From: Lentisphaeria bacterium | Lineage (GTDB): Bacteria; Verrucomicrobiota; Lentisphaeria; Victivallales; Victivallaceae | Assembly (NCBI GenBank): GCA_017504435.1 | Contig: JAFVRD010000053.1 | Coordinates: forward strand, 166,884 to 230,883 | Length of the DNA: 64,000 nucleotides | Direction: 5' to 3' | Shown here: positions 51,743 to 61,329 of the stretch, in pieces | Position numbering within the stretch: position 1 is the stretch's first letter | How the letters are laid out: each line of letters opens with the position of its first letter | The notes under the pieces: generated by a model | The model's input: the letters and a program-made list of their open reading frames with translations, nothing else | The model's database searches: none | What the model was told of the DNA's origin: nothing | Program-made: the position numbers and the translations under genes

Positions 51743-53317
51743 ATGCACAAGGTTCTGATTCCGACCAAACTGGACAAATTCGCCGCCGACATGCTTACGC
51801 AGAAAGGCTACAACGTCGTTCTTGACGCCACCACCGCACTTGAGGAACAGGTCGCCCGCGATTCTGATGCGGAAGTTCTGATCGTCCGCAGTGAAAAAGT
51901 CACCAAAGAAATCATTGACGCTCTGCCGCAGCTCAAACTGGTCGTCCGTGCCGGAGCCGGTTACAATACGATCGATACCAAATATGCCCGTAAACGCAAT
52001 GTGGATGTGATGAATACTCCCGGAGCCAACAGCAACGCCGTTGCCGAAGAGGTCATCGCTCTGATCCTCGCTGCTTTCCGTCATTTGCTGCCTGCGGATG
52101 CTTCCACCCGTGCTGGCAACTGGGAAAAAAGCAAATTCATGGGTCATGAATTGACCGGCAAAACCATCGGTATTCTCGGTCTCGGTCACATCGGTCAGCT
52201 GGTTGTCAAACGCCTGGCCGGTTTTGAGGTCAAAGTTTTGGGTTATGATCCCATGATCTCTCCCACCCGGGCCGAGGAAATCGGTGCGGAGCTCTGTTCT
52301 GTGGAACGGATTTTTGCTGAAGCTGACTGCATTACTCTGCACATTCCCGAAAATGAAGAGACCCGCGGCATGATCGACCGCAAACTTTTCAGTGCCATGA
52401 AACCCGGTGCCATGCTGGTCAACTGCGCCCGTGCCGGTATTATCAATGAGGAAGATCTGCGGGCGGTCAAAGCTGAGAAAAAAATCATTTACTGCAACGA
52501 CGTCTATCCGAAAGATGCTGCCGGTCCCAAAACCGTTGCCGATGTCGCGGATATCATGATGCCGCACCTTGGAGCCAATACCTTTGAAGCCAACTTCAAT
52601 GCTGCCAAACGTGCTGCTGAGCAGACTATCGCTTATTTTGAACAGGGTGTGACCAATTGTGTGGTCAACAAAGCTCTGCCCGACGGTCTGGATGCCGGTT
52701 ATCAGAAACTTGCTTATGTATTGGCAGCTTTGACCAAAGCATATCTCGGTGACAGCAATCCCACCCGGATCGAAACCAGTTTTTACGGTAAACTTGCCGA
52801 TTATGCAAAGTATCTGGTACCTCCGGTCGTGGCTGCCATTGCCAGTGATTTTGCAGTCGAACAGGGTCCGAAAGAAGCGGAACAGTTCCTCGCCGACGGC
52901 GGTGTTGAATTGGTCAACCGCATGGTCGATAACAACAAAAATTACGGCGAAGCCATGACCATTGATCTTTTCGTCGGCAGCGGCAGCACGATATTCAAAG
53001 CCAGTGCCCGCGGTACGATCACCGAAGGTCAGCCCATGGTCAGCCGTCTGGATGAGTTTGACAAACTTTATTTTGATCCCACCGGGCATCATCTTTTTGT
53101 CGAATACGCTGATGAACCGGGCGTGATCGGTAAGATCGCCGGTATCCTCGGTGAAAAAAATATCAATATTGTGGATATCCGCGCTCCGCAGAACCTGAAA
53201 ACCGGACGTTCCCTCAGTGTGATCACCACCAATGTGGAAGTTCCGGAAATGCTGGTCGATAAGATCCGCGAAGCGGTCAATGCGGAAAAAGCATTCAGCT
53301 TTTCTTATCAAGGCTGA
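51743..53317 (+). CDS. serA: D-3-phosphoglycerate dehydrogenase
   Basis: A 524-residue, type I (long) enzyme, first step of serine synthesis. The ATG at 51743 has GGAG 8 bases upstream; the GTG at 51737 is within that site. Seen: IVRSEKVTKEIIDALPQLKLVVRAGAGYNTID, NAD motif GLGHIGQLVVKRL, NCARAGIINEEDL, DVYPKD and MMPHLGANTFEA (active-site region). After these come the intervening domain and a C-terminal ACT domain (HHLFVEYADEPGVIGKIAGILGEKNINIVDIR) that allows serine feedback. Confidence 0.95.
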   Translation: MHKVLIPTKLDKFAADMLTQKGYNVVLDATTALEEQVARDSDAEVLIVRSEKVTKEIIDALPQLKLVVRAGAGYNTIDTKYARKRNVDVMNTPGANSNAVAEEVIALILAAFRHLLPADASTRAGNWEKSKFMGHELTGKTIGILGLGHIGQLVVKRLAGFEVKVLGYDPMISPTRAEEIGAELCSVERIFAEADCITLHIPENEETRGMIDRKLFSAMKPGAMLVNCARAGIINEEDLRAVKAEKKIIYCNDVYPKDAAGPKTVADVADIMMPHLGANTFEANFNAAKRAAEQTIAYFEQGVTNCVVNKALPDGLDAGYQKLAYVLAALTKAYLGDSNPTRIETSFYGKLADYAKYLVPPVVAAIASDFAVEQGPKEAEQFLADGGVELVNRMVDNNKNYGEAMTIDLFVGSGSTIFKASARGTITEGQPMVSRLDEFDKLYFDPTGHHLFVEYADEPGVIGKIAGILGEKNINIVDIRAPQNLKTGRSLSVITTNVEVPEMLVDKIREAVNAEKAFSFSYQG

Positions 53318-53333
53318 ATACTGAAAAACTGTG

Positions 53334-53362
53334 TTCCCGGTACAGGAAAACTGTGCCGGGAA
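53334..53362 (+). terminator. Hairpin between serA and the next gene
   Basis: TTCCCGGTACAG (53334-53345) pairs with CTGTGCCGGGAA (53351-53362, one T-G pair) around GAAAA. No T-tract follows, so partial termination or mRNA processing is more likely than a full stop. Confidence 0.45.
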
Positions 53363-53385
53363 GTCTGCTTTATCGGAGAAGTGTC

Positions 53386-54072
53386 TTGACCGGATTTGAA
53401 AATCAGCATCAAAAAGTTTCTCAGGGTCAAAAATTTGATCCTGAGTTTTTCCGTGTTTCCAAACGGAGGGCGGTGGCATTGGTGAAAGTCAATCTGCCGC
53501 CGCTGATGGGAATGCGTGATGCGGCTCTGGCATCTGCAGAGATACTTTTGAAAAAATGTGCCGGGACTCCTGAAATATCTCTGATAAATTCAGTAGCACC
53601 TGCGATGGCAGATATGTTCAGCGAAGCTCTGGATGTCTGCTGCAAAACCATCAGTATGTTCAGCAATCCTGATACTGTGGCAAGAGAGACCCGGTTGCTC
53701 AATCATATCGGAATATTGACCGAACTCAGTGCCGCGCTCAAAGATTTCAGTTTGCTGAATGCCCGGATGACCGAAGCCGTAACTTCTGATGCTGCCGGAG
53801 ATGCGGATTTTGACAATGCATATATTTCCCGTCTGGACAGCCGGATGAATAATGTCGGGCGTGAATTGGCTGCTCAATTATATGATGCTTATCAGCGTTA
53901 TCATGACCGGATCATCCGTTACCGTTCCTATGCGGTAAAAAACCTCAGTCCTGAAAATGCCGGCAGATATCAGCAGGCTTATGATGTCACTGTTGATAAA
54001 TATAAAACTGTTATTGAAAAAATTTGTAATAACCATATATCAACTTCCAAAACGAGGAGTCTTTCCGAATGA
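53386..54072 (+). CDS. Hypothetical protein, mostly helical
   Basis: About 228 residues, not recognised. The TTG at 53386 is chosen because GGAGAA ends 5 bases upstream; a GTG at 53353 would lie inside the preceding hairpin. The sequence is alpha-helical and polar, with no signal peptide or membrane segment. A Tyr/Arg-rich helix lies near the C-terminus (AAQLYDAYQRYHDRIIRYRSYAVKN). Its TGA overlaps the purL ATG (ATGA), so it is coupled to purL. Codon use is like that of its neighbours, which supports a real gene. Confidence 0.7.
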   Translation: MTGFENQHQKVSQGQKFDPEFFRVSKRRAVALVKVNLPPLMGMRDAALASAEILLKKCAGTPEISLINSVAPAMADMFSEALDVCCKTISMFSNPDTVARETRLLNHIGILTELSAALKDFSLLNARMTEAVTSDAAGDADFDNAYISRLDSRMNNVGRELAAQLYDAYQRYHDRIIRYRSYAVKNLSPENAGRYQQAYDVTVDKYKTVIEKICNNHISTSKTRSLSE

Positions 54073-57038
54073 ATACCTACCGGATCGAACTTGCCCCTCT
54101 TCCCGTGTGGCGTGATGCCCGCGGCGAAGCCGTGATCGTGCAGGCAGCCTCTGTCTGCGGTATCAAACTTGACCGTGTACAGACCCGTGATGTTTACACT
54201 CTGGTCGCTGACTGCAGTGCTGCTGAAGCGGAAAAAATTGCTGCATTGCTGTATAATCCGGTGTTGCAGATGTGGCGTACCGGCGAAGCCCGGTCTGCCA
54301 ATTTTGAGCCGGCAGGAAAATGTGATTATCTGCTGCGTATCGGTTTCAAACCGGGAGTTACCGACAACGTCAGCCGTACATTCCGTACTGCAGCGGCAGA
54401 TATTCTCGGCAGAAAGCTGCGTGAAGACGAATATGTGTTTTCATCCACCGAATATTTGCTGTCCGGTGCGGGACTTACTGAAAAAGATGCCAACACGATC
54501 GGCAGTAAACTGCTTGCCAATGAATTGATCCAGAGTTCTCTGGTGCTTCCGGGCAGCGAGAGTGAAAATGTCCCGCACAATCTGCCCTATATGAATGCAT
54601 CTGAAAAAGTACAGGTCAAAAAATACAATCTGGAAGTATCCGATGCTGAATTGGTGGAGTTGAGCAAAAAAGGCATTCTTGCTCTTTCTCTGGAGGAAAT
54701 GAAGTCCATTCAGAACTATTTCCGCAATGCCTCCGGCCGCGAAAAGCTCGGCTTGGATGCCAACCCCACTGATGTGGAGCTTGAAGTGCTTGCCCAGACT
54801 TGGAGTGAACACTGCAAACACAAGATTTTCAGTGCGGAAATCGATTATGAAAATAAAGAAACCGGTGAAAAGCAGACCATTGACAGTTGCTACAAGACTT
54901 TTATCAAAGACAGTACCAAAGAGATTTCCGGCAAAGTCGATTGGCTGGTTTCGGTGTTCAAAGACAACGCCGGAGTGATCAAATTCAACGATGAATGCGA
55001 CATTGTTTACAAAGTTGAAACTCATAACAGTCCTTCTGCACTGGATCCCTACGGCGGTGCCATGACCGGTATTGTCGGTGTGAACCGCGACCCGATGGGA
55101 ACCGGGCAGGGTGCTGAATTGCTGATAAATGTCTGGGGTTACTGCCTCGGTTCGCCGTTTACTGATGACAGCAATGTCCCGGAAGGTCTGCTGCATCCCC
55201 GGCGTTTGCGCGACGGAGTACATAAAGGCGTGATCGACGGCGGTAATCAAAGCGGTATTCCTTACGGAAATGGATGGGAATATTTTGATGACCGTTACAT
55301 CGGCAAGCCGCTGGTTTATTGCGGTACGGTCGGTTTGCTGCCCAAAAGTATCAATGGTGTTCCCGGCAGTTCCAAACGAATTGAAGCCGGTGATTTGATC
55401 GTTATGGGTGGTGGCCGTATCGGCAAAGATGGTATTCACGGTGCGACTTTCTCCAGTGAAGAGCTGCACAAAGACAGTCCGGTGCAGGCGGTGCAGATCG
55501 GCGACCCGATCACTCAGAAAAAGTTGTCCGACTTCATTATGGAAGCCCGCAACCGCGGTCTTTACCGTTTCATTACCGACAACGGAGCCGGCGGACTTTC
55601 TTCCAGTGTCGGTGAAATGGCTGGTGAATGCAATGGCTGCCGCATGGATTTGGCGAAAGCTCCGCTGAAATATGCCGGTATGCAGCCGTGGGAAATTCTG
55701 GTTTCCGAGGCTCAGGAGCGGATGAGTTTTGCTGTTCCGCCGGAAAAAATCGCTGAATTTCAGGCGTTGGCGGCAGAACGGGATGTTGAGATCTCCGTAT
55801 TGGGTGAATTTACCAATGACGGCAAGTTCCACATGCTTTACAATGGCGAAACCGTTGCATATCTGGATATTGAATTCATGCACGACGGTCTTCCCAAAAT
55901 GCACCTCAGAGCCCGTTGGGAAACTCCGAAGTTCCCTGAACCGGAACTTGCCGGTCGTGATTTGAGTGCAGATACATTGAAATTGATCGGCTCTCTCAAT
56001 ATCTGTTCTGATGAATACAAAGCGCGTCAGTACGACCATGAGGTCAAAGGTTTGAGTGTATTGAAACCTTTCGGCGGCCGCGGCCGTGATGTGGCTGCAG
56101 ATGCCACGGTGACGATGGTGAAACCCATGAGCAAAGACGGGGTTATTCTTGCTTCGGCGATTTTGCCGCGTTACAGCGATATTGATACCTATCACATGGC
56201 GGCAAGCTGTATTGATCTTGCAGTGCGCCGGGTCATTGCAGTCGGCGGTGATTTGAGTATGATCGCCGGATTGGATAACTTCTGCTGGCCGGATCCGGTG
56301 CAGAGTGAAAAGACTCCGGACGGTGAATACAAACTGGCACAGCTGGTGCGCTGCAATCAGGCGATCAGTGATTATACCAGACAGTATCTGGTGCCGTGTA
56401 TTTCCGGTAAAGATTCCATGAAAAACGATTCGACCCGCGGCGGTCGTAAAATTTCCATTCCGCCGTCACTGCTTTTCAGTGTGATCAGCCGTTTGGATGA
56501 TGTTTCCCGTGCGGTTTCTTTTGAAGCCAAAAAAGCCGGTGATTCTGTTTACGTCATTGGTTTGACCAAACCGGAACTTGGCGGTTCAGAATATTTCAAC
56601 ATGCTGGGTTATACCGGCAACAATGTGCCGAAAGTAGATGGCGAAATTTCTCTGGAAATCTGCCGCCGGATCAGTGAAGCAACCAAAAAAGGTCTGGTCA
56701 ATTCTCTGATCACCCCGGCGTTGGGCGGTATCGGTATCGCTCTGGCAAAAAGTGCCATGGCTGGACGTTTGGGTATGGAAATTGATCTGGACAAGATCCC
56801 CTGCGAAAATTGTTCTGCACTTGAAGCATGGTTTTCCGAATCCAACAGCCGCTTTATTGCAACTGTTCCGGAGGAGAACAAAGCTGCATTTGAAAAGCTG
56901 CTTGAAGGAGTTGTATTCGCTGAAATTGGAAAAGTTACTGCCAATAAGTCTCTCAAGGCTGTCGGAAGAGGAGCCGATTGCACACTTGAGCTGGATGCGC
57001 TGTTGAGCAACTACAAAAAGACGCTTGATCGCGTATAA
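54069..57038 (+). CDS. purL: Phosphoribosylformylglycinamidine synthase, large subunit
   Basis: A 989-residue PurL. The first 165 residues look like one or two PurS-like segments fused in front. Conserved pieces: LEVLAQTWSEHCKHKIF (catalytic His), YKVETHNSPSALDPYGGAMTGIVGVNRDP, GNQSGIPYGNG, ITDNGAGGLSSSVGEMA, and ISGKDSMKND in the second half. It makes FGAM from FGAR, ATP and ammonia. No glutaminase (PurQ) domain is attached; the protein ends at KKTLDRV, so a separate PurQ must exist elsewhere. It is larger than small-type PurL (about 740) and smaller than the E. coli type (about 1295). Confidence 0.93.
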   Translation: MNTYRIELAPLPVWRDARGEAVIVQAASVCGIKLDRVQTRDVYTLVADCSAAEAEKIAALLYNPVLQMWRTGEARSANFEPAGKCDYLLRIGFKPGVTDNVSRTFRTAAADILGRKLREDEYVFSSTEYLLSGAGLTEKDANTIGSKLLANELIQSSLVLPGSESENVPHNLPYMNASEKVQVKKYNLEVSDAELVELSKKGILALSLEEMKSIQNYFRNASGREKLGLDANPTDVELEVLAQTWSEHCKHKIFSAEIDYENKETGEKQTIDSCYKTFIKDSTKEISGKVDWLVSVFKDNAGVIKFNDECDIVYKVETHNSPSALDPYGGAMTGIVGVNRDPMGTGQGAELLINVWGYCLGSPFTDDSNVPEGLLHPRRLRDGVHKGVIDGGNQSGIPYGNGWEYFDDRYIGKPLVYCGTVGLLPKSINGVPGSSKRIEAGDLIVMGGGRIGKDGIHGATFSSEELHKDSPVQAVQIGDPITQKKLSDFIMEARNRGLYRFITDNGAGGLSSSVGEMAGECNGCRMDLAKAPLKYAGMQPWEILVSEAQERMSFAVPPEKIAEFQALAAERDVEISVLGEFTNDGKFHMLYNGETVAYLDIEFMHDGLPKMHLRARWETPKFPEPELAGRDLSADTLKLIGSLNICSDEYKARQYDHEVKGLSVLKPFGGRGRDVAADATVTMVKPMSKDGVILASAILPRYSDIDTYHMAASCIDLAVRRVIAVGGDLSMIAGLDNFCWPDPVQSEKTPDGEYKLAQLVRCNQAISDYTRQYLVPCISGKDSMKNDSTRGGRKISIPPSLLFSVISRLDDVSRAVSFEAKKAGDSVYVIGLTKPELGGSEYFNMLGYTGNNVPKVDGEISLEICRRISEATKKGLVNSLITPALGGIGIALAKSAMAGRLGMEIDLDKIPCENCSALEAWFSESNSRFIATVPEENKAAFEKLLEGVVFAEIGKVTANKSLKAVGRGADCTLELDALLSNYKKTLDRV

Positions 57039-57088
57039 CCGGGGAGAGGAGGGATCCGTTTTTTGCGTGCGGATCTGCCCGGTGAAAT

Positions 57089-57114
57089 GACGGGGATACT
57101 CTCATATCCCCGTC
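57089..57114 (+). terminator. Hairpin after purL
   Basis: GACGGGGATA (57089-57098) pairs perfectly with TATCCCCGTC (57105-57114) around CTCTCA. There is no T-tract; it sits just before the ribosome site of the sigma factor gene and could also control that start. Confidence 0.5.
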
Positions 57115-57134
57115 CTCAAAAGAGGAGATAAGCG

Positions 57135-57875
57135 ATGGAAAAGGAAGAGGAGAAACATCGCAATCTCGAAGCGGATGCGTTGATCCAGGATAATTTGCGG
57201 CTGGTCTTGAAGATCGCCAATGATTTTCTGGGTCGCGGTTTGCCGTGGGATGATCTGGTTTCGGAAGGCAACCGGGGGTTGGTCATCGCGGCGCACCGTT
57301 TCAATCCGGAAGTGGGGGCAAAATTCAGCACATACAGTGCGTGGTGGATCAAACAGGCGATCCGTCAGGCATTGGCTGAGCAAACCTCTACGATCCGGGT
57401 GCCGGTAGGAACTCAATTGAATTCGCGCCGGATCAAGCGTTCGGTGCGCAAATTGACATTGGAGCTGCACCGGGAGCCGACTGATGTGGAAGTTGCTGAT
57501 GATGCGCATGTATCATTGGCGACGGTGGAGAGGCTGCGCAACAACCGTCAGGTGGATATGCAGTCACTCAATGAGATGGTCGGCGGTGATGAAAGTGACG
57601 GCGTGGAATTTCAGGATTTTTTTGCAGATGAGAATTCTGAAACTCCGGACAAAGAATTGATCAAAGTTGAGGATGTTGATCAATTGCTGCATTTACTTGA
57701 TACACTGCCGCCTAAAGAAAAACAGGTATTGAAACTGCGTTTCGGATTGGACGGTTCTCCGATCATGACTCTGGAAAATGTTGGTGAACAGTTGCATTGT
57801 ACCAGTGAAAGGGTCAGGCAGATCCAGAATCAGGCGTTGAAACGTTTGCACCGTCAAATGGTGGATAATCCCTGA
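57135..57875 (+). CDS. Short sigma-70 family RNA polymerase sigma factor
   Basis: A 246-residue factor with regions 2 to 4. Region 2: NLRLVLKIANDFLGRGLPWDDLVSEGNRGLVIAAHRFNPEVGAKFSTYSAWWIKQAIRQAL. Region 3 begins IRVPVGTQL. Region 4: LPPKEKQVLKLRFGL and the helix-turn-helix ENVGEQLHCTSERVRQIQNQALKRL. Regions 1.1 and 1.2 are missing, so it is not a full-length housekeeping factor, although its DNA-reading parts are close to RpoD/RpoS. It is followed by a terminator. Confidence 0.92.
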   Translation: MEKEEEKHRNLEADALIQDNLRLVLKIANDFLGRGLPWDDLVSEGNRGLVIAAHRFNPEVGAKFSTYSAWWIKQAIRQALAEQTSTIRVPVGTQLNSRRIKRSVRKLTLELHREPTDVEVADDAHVSLATVERLRNNRQVDMQSLNEMVGGDESDGVEFQDFFADENSETPDKELIKVEDVDQLLHLLDTLPPKEKQVLKLRFGLDGSPIMTLENVGEQLHCTSERVRQIQNQALKRLHRQMVDNP

Positions 57876-57895
57876 ACACTTTTAAAAAACTCATG

Positions 57896-57933
57896 TACCG
57901 CTGTGATAATTTCGCAGCGGTATTTTCTTTTTT
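57896..57933 (+). terminator. Rho-independent terminator after the sigma factor gene
   Basis: TACCGCTG (57896-57903) pairs with CAGCGGTA (57915-57922), followed by TTTTCTTTTTT. Confidence 0.85.
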
Positions 57934-57977
57934 ATCACAGCTTTTTCAGGAAAAGGCAAATTCTAAATCCGGATGAT

Positions 57978-58005
57978 TTGAAAAATTCTGCAGAACATGT
58001 ATATT
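57978..58005 (+). promoter_or_regulatory. Promoter for the ABC exporter
   Basis: TTGAAA (57978-57983), 16 bases, TATATT (58000-58005), with GGGAGG ahead of the ATG at 58052. Confidence 0.65.
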
Positions 58006-58051
58006 CTATCCACGAAAAACAGAAAAATTATTCTCAGCGGGAGGTTTTATT

Positions 58052-59764
58052 ATGTATAAACGCTTTGTTGCCTATTACCGTCCGTATTGGCATTTGCTTA
58101 TATTGGATATGTTATGTGTTTTGCTTGCCGGTGCGGCAGATCTGGCATTTCCGCAATTGCTGCGTTTTCTGACCGGGGATGTATTTCACCGTTCCGGAAG
58201 TGAGATCATGCAAATATTGTTTTATCTGACCGGCGGATTGCTGATCATGTATCTGATCCGTTACGGAGCGATGTATTTCATCGGAGCCTGGGGGCATATT
58301 ATGGGAGTCCGCATGGAAAGCGACATGCGGCGTGATCTTTTCCGTCACTGTCAGAAACTTTCATTTTCTTACTATGACAAACACAATACCGGAGATCTGC
58401 TGTCACGCATAGTCAACGATCTTTTTGATATCTCCGAACTTGCCCATCATGGGCCGGAAACTTTGCTGCTGGCATCGGTAAAGATCATCGGTTCATTTTG
58501 CCTGCTGCTGCTGCTCAATGTAAAAATGACCTTGATCTTATTGGCGGTAACCGTGATAATGACCGTATTTACATACTTTCAGAATCGCCGGGTCCACCGG
58601 ATATTTGCGGAAAACCGGAAAAAGATTTCCGAGGTCAACTCTCAGGTGATGGATTCGCTTTCCGGGATCAGGGTAGTCAAATCTTTTGGCAATGAGCGTT
58701 TGGAAAACCGCAAATTTGATATCAGCAACCGGGCATTTCTGGATACCAAAGAATACGGATACCGGGCGATGGGCTTCATGCATTCCGGCAATGCTCTTTG
58801 TCAGGGCGTATTATATCTGGTGATTTTGGGCGGTGGCGGCTGGTTTGTTGCCAAAGGTCAGCTTGCGGCACAGGAACTGGCGATATACGCGCTTTATGTG
58901 GGAATATATTTGCAGCCGCTGGATATGCTTTTGCATTTTACCGAGATGTTTCAGCGTGGTATGACCGGGTTCAAGCGGTTTGATGAATTGATGCGGCTGA
59001 TCCCGGAAGTTGCCGATACTCCCGGCGCGCAGCCGCTGCAAAATTGTTCAGGTCTGGTGGAATACCGGGATGTTTCGTTCCATTATGTTCCCGGTCAGGA
59101 GGTGTTGAACCATATAAATCTGCAGCTTGATCCCGGCAAAAGAGTTGCACTGGTCGGAGTTTCCGGCGGCGGCAAAAGTACGATATGTGCGCTGCTGCCC
59201 CGTTTTTATGATGTGTGTGCCGGTGGAATATTTATTGACGGCGTGAATGTGAAAGATATTGAGTTGGAATCTCTGCGCCGGCACATCGGTATCGTGCAGC
59301 AGGATTTGTATATGTTCAATGGGACTGTCCGGGAAAATATCGCATACGGCAAACCGGATGCCACGGATGAAGAGATCATTGCGGCGGCAGAAAAAGCGTA
59401 TATTCACGATTTTATAATGTCATTGCCGGATGGATACAATACCCGGACGGGAGAACGCGGTGTGCGGCTGTCCGGAGGTCAGAAACAACGCATAAGTATT
59501 GCCCGGGTATTCCTGAAAAATCCGGAAATATTGATTCTGGATGAAGCCACCAGTGCATTGGATAATGAAAGTGAGCGCAAAATTCAGCGTGCATTGGCGG
59601 AATTGTCGCGGGGACGGACGACTTTGGTCATTGCCCACCGGTTAAGTACGATCCGGGATGCTGATGAGATCGTAGTCATTGACAATGGAAAAGCCGTTGA
59701 GCGCGGCACTCATGATGAGTTGATGCATCTCAACGGCATTTATGCGGAATTGAGCCGGATCTGA
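58052..59764 (+). CDS. ABC exporter, fused membrane and ATPase domains (MsbA-like)
   Basis: A 570-residue half-transporter. Residues 1-310 hold six membrane helices of the ABC exporter type. The ATPase domain has Walker A GVSGGGKSTICALLPRF, Q-loop GIVQQDLYMFNGTVRENIAYG, signature RLSGGQKQRISIARVF, Walker B EILILDEATSALDNESE and the switch IAHRLSTI. It works as a homodimer; lipid A, lipid-linked glycan or drug export are all possible. Monocistronic and convergent with the next gene (2-base gap). Confidence 0.92.
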   Translation: MYKRFVAYYRPYWHLLILDMLCVLLAGAADLAFPQLLRFLTGDVFHRSGSEIMQILFYLTGGLLIMYLIRYGAMYFIGAWGHIMGVRMESDMRRDLFRHCQKLSFSYYDKHNTGDLLSRIVNDLFDISELAHHGPETLLLASVKIIGSFCLLLLLNVKMTLILLAVTVIMTVFTYFQNRRVHRIFAENRKKISEVNSQVMDSLSGIRVVKSFGNERLENRKFDISNRAFLDTKEYGYRAMGFMHSGNALCQGVLYLVILGGGGWFVAKGQLAAQELAIYALYVGIYLQPLDMLLHFTEMFQRGMTGFKRFDELMRLIPEVADTPGAQPLQNCSGLVEYRDVSFHYVPGQEVLNHINLQLDPGKRVALVGVSGGGKSTICALLPRFYDVCAGGIFIDGVNVKDIELESLRRHIGIVQQDLYMFNGTVRENIAYGKPDATDEEIIAAAEKAYIHDFIMSLPDGYNTRTGERGVRLSGGQKQRISIARVFLKNPEILILDEATSALDNESERKIQRALAELSRGRTTLVIAHRLSTIRDADEIVVIDNGKAVERGTHDELMHLNGIYAELSRI

Positions 59765-59766
59765 GC

Positions 59767-61296
59767 TCAGAGAAAATCCATATTTTTCTTTGAGTTTTTA
59801 CCGGATTTCTTTTGTTCATTCTGCTGTTTGAGTGATGACCCCAAATTGCTGGTGACCTGATCTTCATTCATAAAAGAAATATCGTATCCCAGATAGCGGT
59901 AATTACCGTTTTTATCGATCGCGAACTTGAACAGGGCGCAGTTCCACACAGTATCTTTGATTTTTTTGGGCAGTTTGCACCGGTCTTTCATGATCCGCAA
60001 ATACTGACTTACCGCACCGCCATGAGTTACGATCATGATATCCTGATCGGGGTAGGCGGCAAGAACCTGATCCAGATGTTTGTTCAAGCGGGCATAAAGT
60101 TCCACTTCATAACGTTCTTTGGTTTTGAGCATCCAATCATCGGCAAGTTTGGCATCGGCGGCGATCGCATCGGGGAAAAGTTCCCGGAATTTTGCCAGAG
60201 TTGCTCCGCCTTTTGCCAGATTTCCACCGACCCGTTTGACCCGCTGCTGAACCAGTGCGTCGGGATAAACTTTGGCACCGCACACTTTGGCGGCTTCACA
60301 ACCGGTAGCGGTGGTACGGAAAAGCGGGGAGGTAAAAATCATGCCTTTGAAGCCCAGTTCTTTAACGGCTTTACCGAGCTGGCGGGATTGAGTGATGCCG
60401 AGTTCAGTGATGCCGGTGTCATCCGGAACCGGACGGATGAGATCCGGGCGGGCGGCATTGGTGGCCTGGCAGTGACGGGTGACCAGAATCAGCCGTTCAC
60501 CATTTTGCCGCACCGCTGCAGGAGCTTTTTTCTTCGGGGCATTTTTCGGCATTTCGTATTTGGGGTCATCCGGACGGGGGATTTTGGGAGTGCGGAAATT
60601 GCTGGTTACTTTGGCATCAGGCATGTATTCGGTAGTATAATAGCCTTTGACAACTTTGCCGTTGTCGTCCAATGCAAAAGCATGGAGTGAGCAATTCCAA
60701 ACCGTTCCGCGGGTTTTGGCAACTCCTTTGGCGCATTTGGCATTGAAATATCTTACGATATTGCCGACCGTGCCGCCGTGGGAAACAAAAAGCAGATCTC
60801 CTTGGGATTCTGCAAGGATTTTATCCAGAGCTGCATTGACCCGATTCTGCCGTGCCTTGTTGTCTTCATTGCTCAACCGCCAATTATCTTCAAATCCGGC
60901 AGGCGCGGTGAATTTACCGGCGAAATACTTTTCAATTTCGGCAAGAGTCATGCCCCGGGGTGTTTTGGTACGGGCGATTTCCTGAATTCCGGGAGCCAGA
61001 ATGACTTTTTTATTGAGCAGCGCCGCGGTGTAAGTGCCGGTTTCAATTGTCCGGTACAATGGAGAAACATAAATCGAACCGTTGAATTTTTTCTCTTTGA
61101 CCAGATAATCGGCGAGCATTTTAGCCTGTTCGATGCCGAGGGCGGTAAGTTTTATTTCAGAGGCCTTTTTTCCGCCGGTCAAAATTATACGATCTTTTTT
61201 GTCGCCGACCTGACCGTGGCGGGTGACATAAACCATTCTTGCCGCAAGCGGCAGCAGCAGGGCTGCAAACAATATCGAAAATAGAAATTTTTTCAT
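59767..61296 (-). CDS. Exported tandem histidine phosphatase
   Basis: A 509-residue protein starting at 61296 (AAGGAAG upstream) with signal peptide MKKFLFSILFAALLLPLAA. It carries two phosphoglycerate-mutase-like domains. The first (about 20-235) has VYVTRHGQVG, SPLYRTIETG and LFVSHGGTVG. The second (about 270-490) has ILVTRHCQAT, SPLFRTTATG and IVTHGGAVSQ. RHG is thus RHC in domain 2, with the key His kept. The C-terminal tail is Lys/Asn/Gln-rich. The two halves are clear internal duplicates. It probably removes phosphate from extracytoplasmic substrates together with the metallophosphoesterase encoded 33 bases upstream. Confidence 0.88.
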   Translation of the reverse strand: MKKFLFSILFAALLLPLAARMVYVTRHGQVGDKKDRIILTGGKKASEIKLTALGIEQAKMLADYLVKEKKFNGSIYVSPLYRTIETGTYTAALLNKKVILAPGIQEIARTKTPRGMTLAEIEKYFAGKFTAPAGFEDNWRLSNEDNKARQNRVNAALDKILAESQGDLLFVSHGGTVGNIVRYFNAKCAKGVAKTRGTVWNCSLHAFALDDNGKVVKGYYTTEYMPDAKVTSNFRTPKIPRPDDPKYEMPKNAPKKKAPAAVRQNGERLILVTRHCQATNAARPDLIRPVPDDTGITELGITQSRQLGKAVKELGFKGMIFTSPLFRTTATGCEAAKVCGAKVYPDALVQQRVKRVGGNLAKGGATLAKFRELFPDAIAADAKLADDWMLKTKERYEVELYARLNKHLDQVLAAYPDQDIMIVTHGGAVSQYLRIMKDRCKLPKKIKDTVWNCALFKFAIDKNGNYRYLGYDISFMNEDQVTSNLGSSLKQQNEQKKSGKNSKKNMDFL

Positions 61297-61329
61297 GTTT
61301 TCTTCCTTGAATATTAGTGGATCCAATAA

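Noticed and set aside
51719..53479. A 586-codon ORF antisense to serA
   Set aside because: It is a shadow of the codon bias of serA; composition is His/Phe/Gly-rich without domains.
54441..56195. A 584-codon ORF antisense to purL
   Set aside because: Same reason: it mirrors a well-conserved gene on the other strand.
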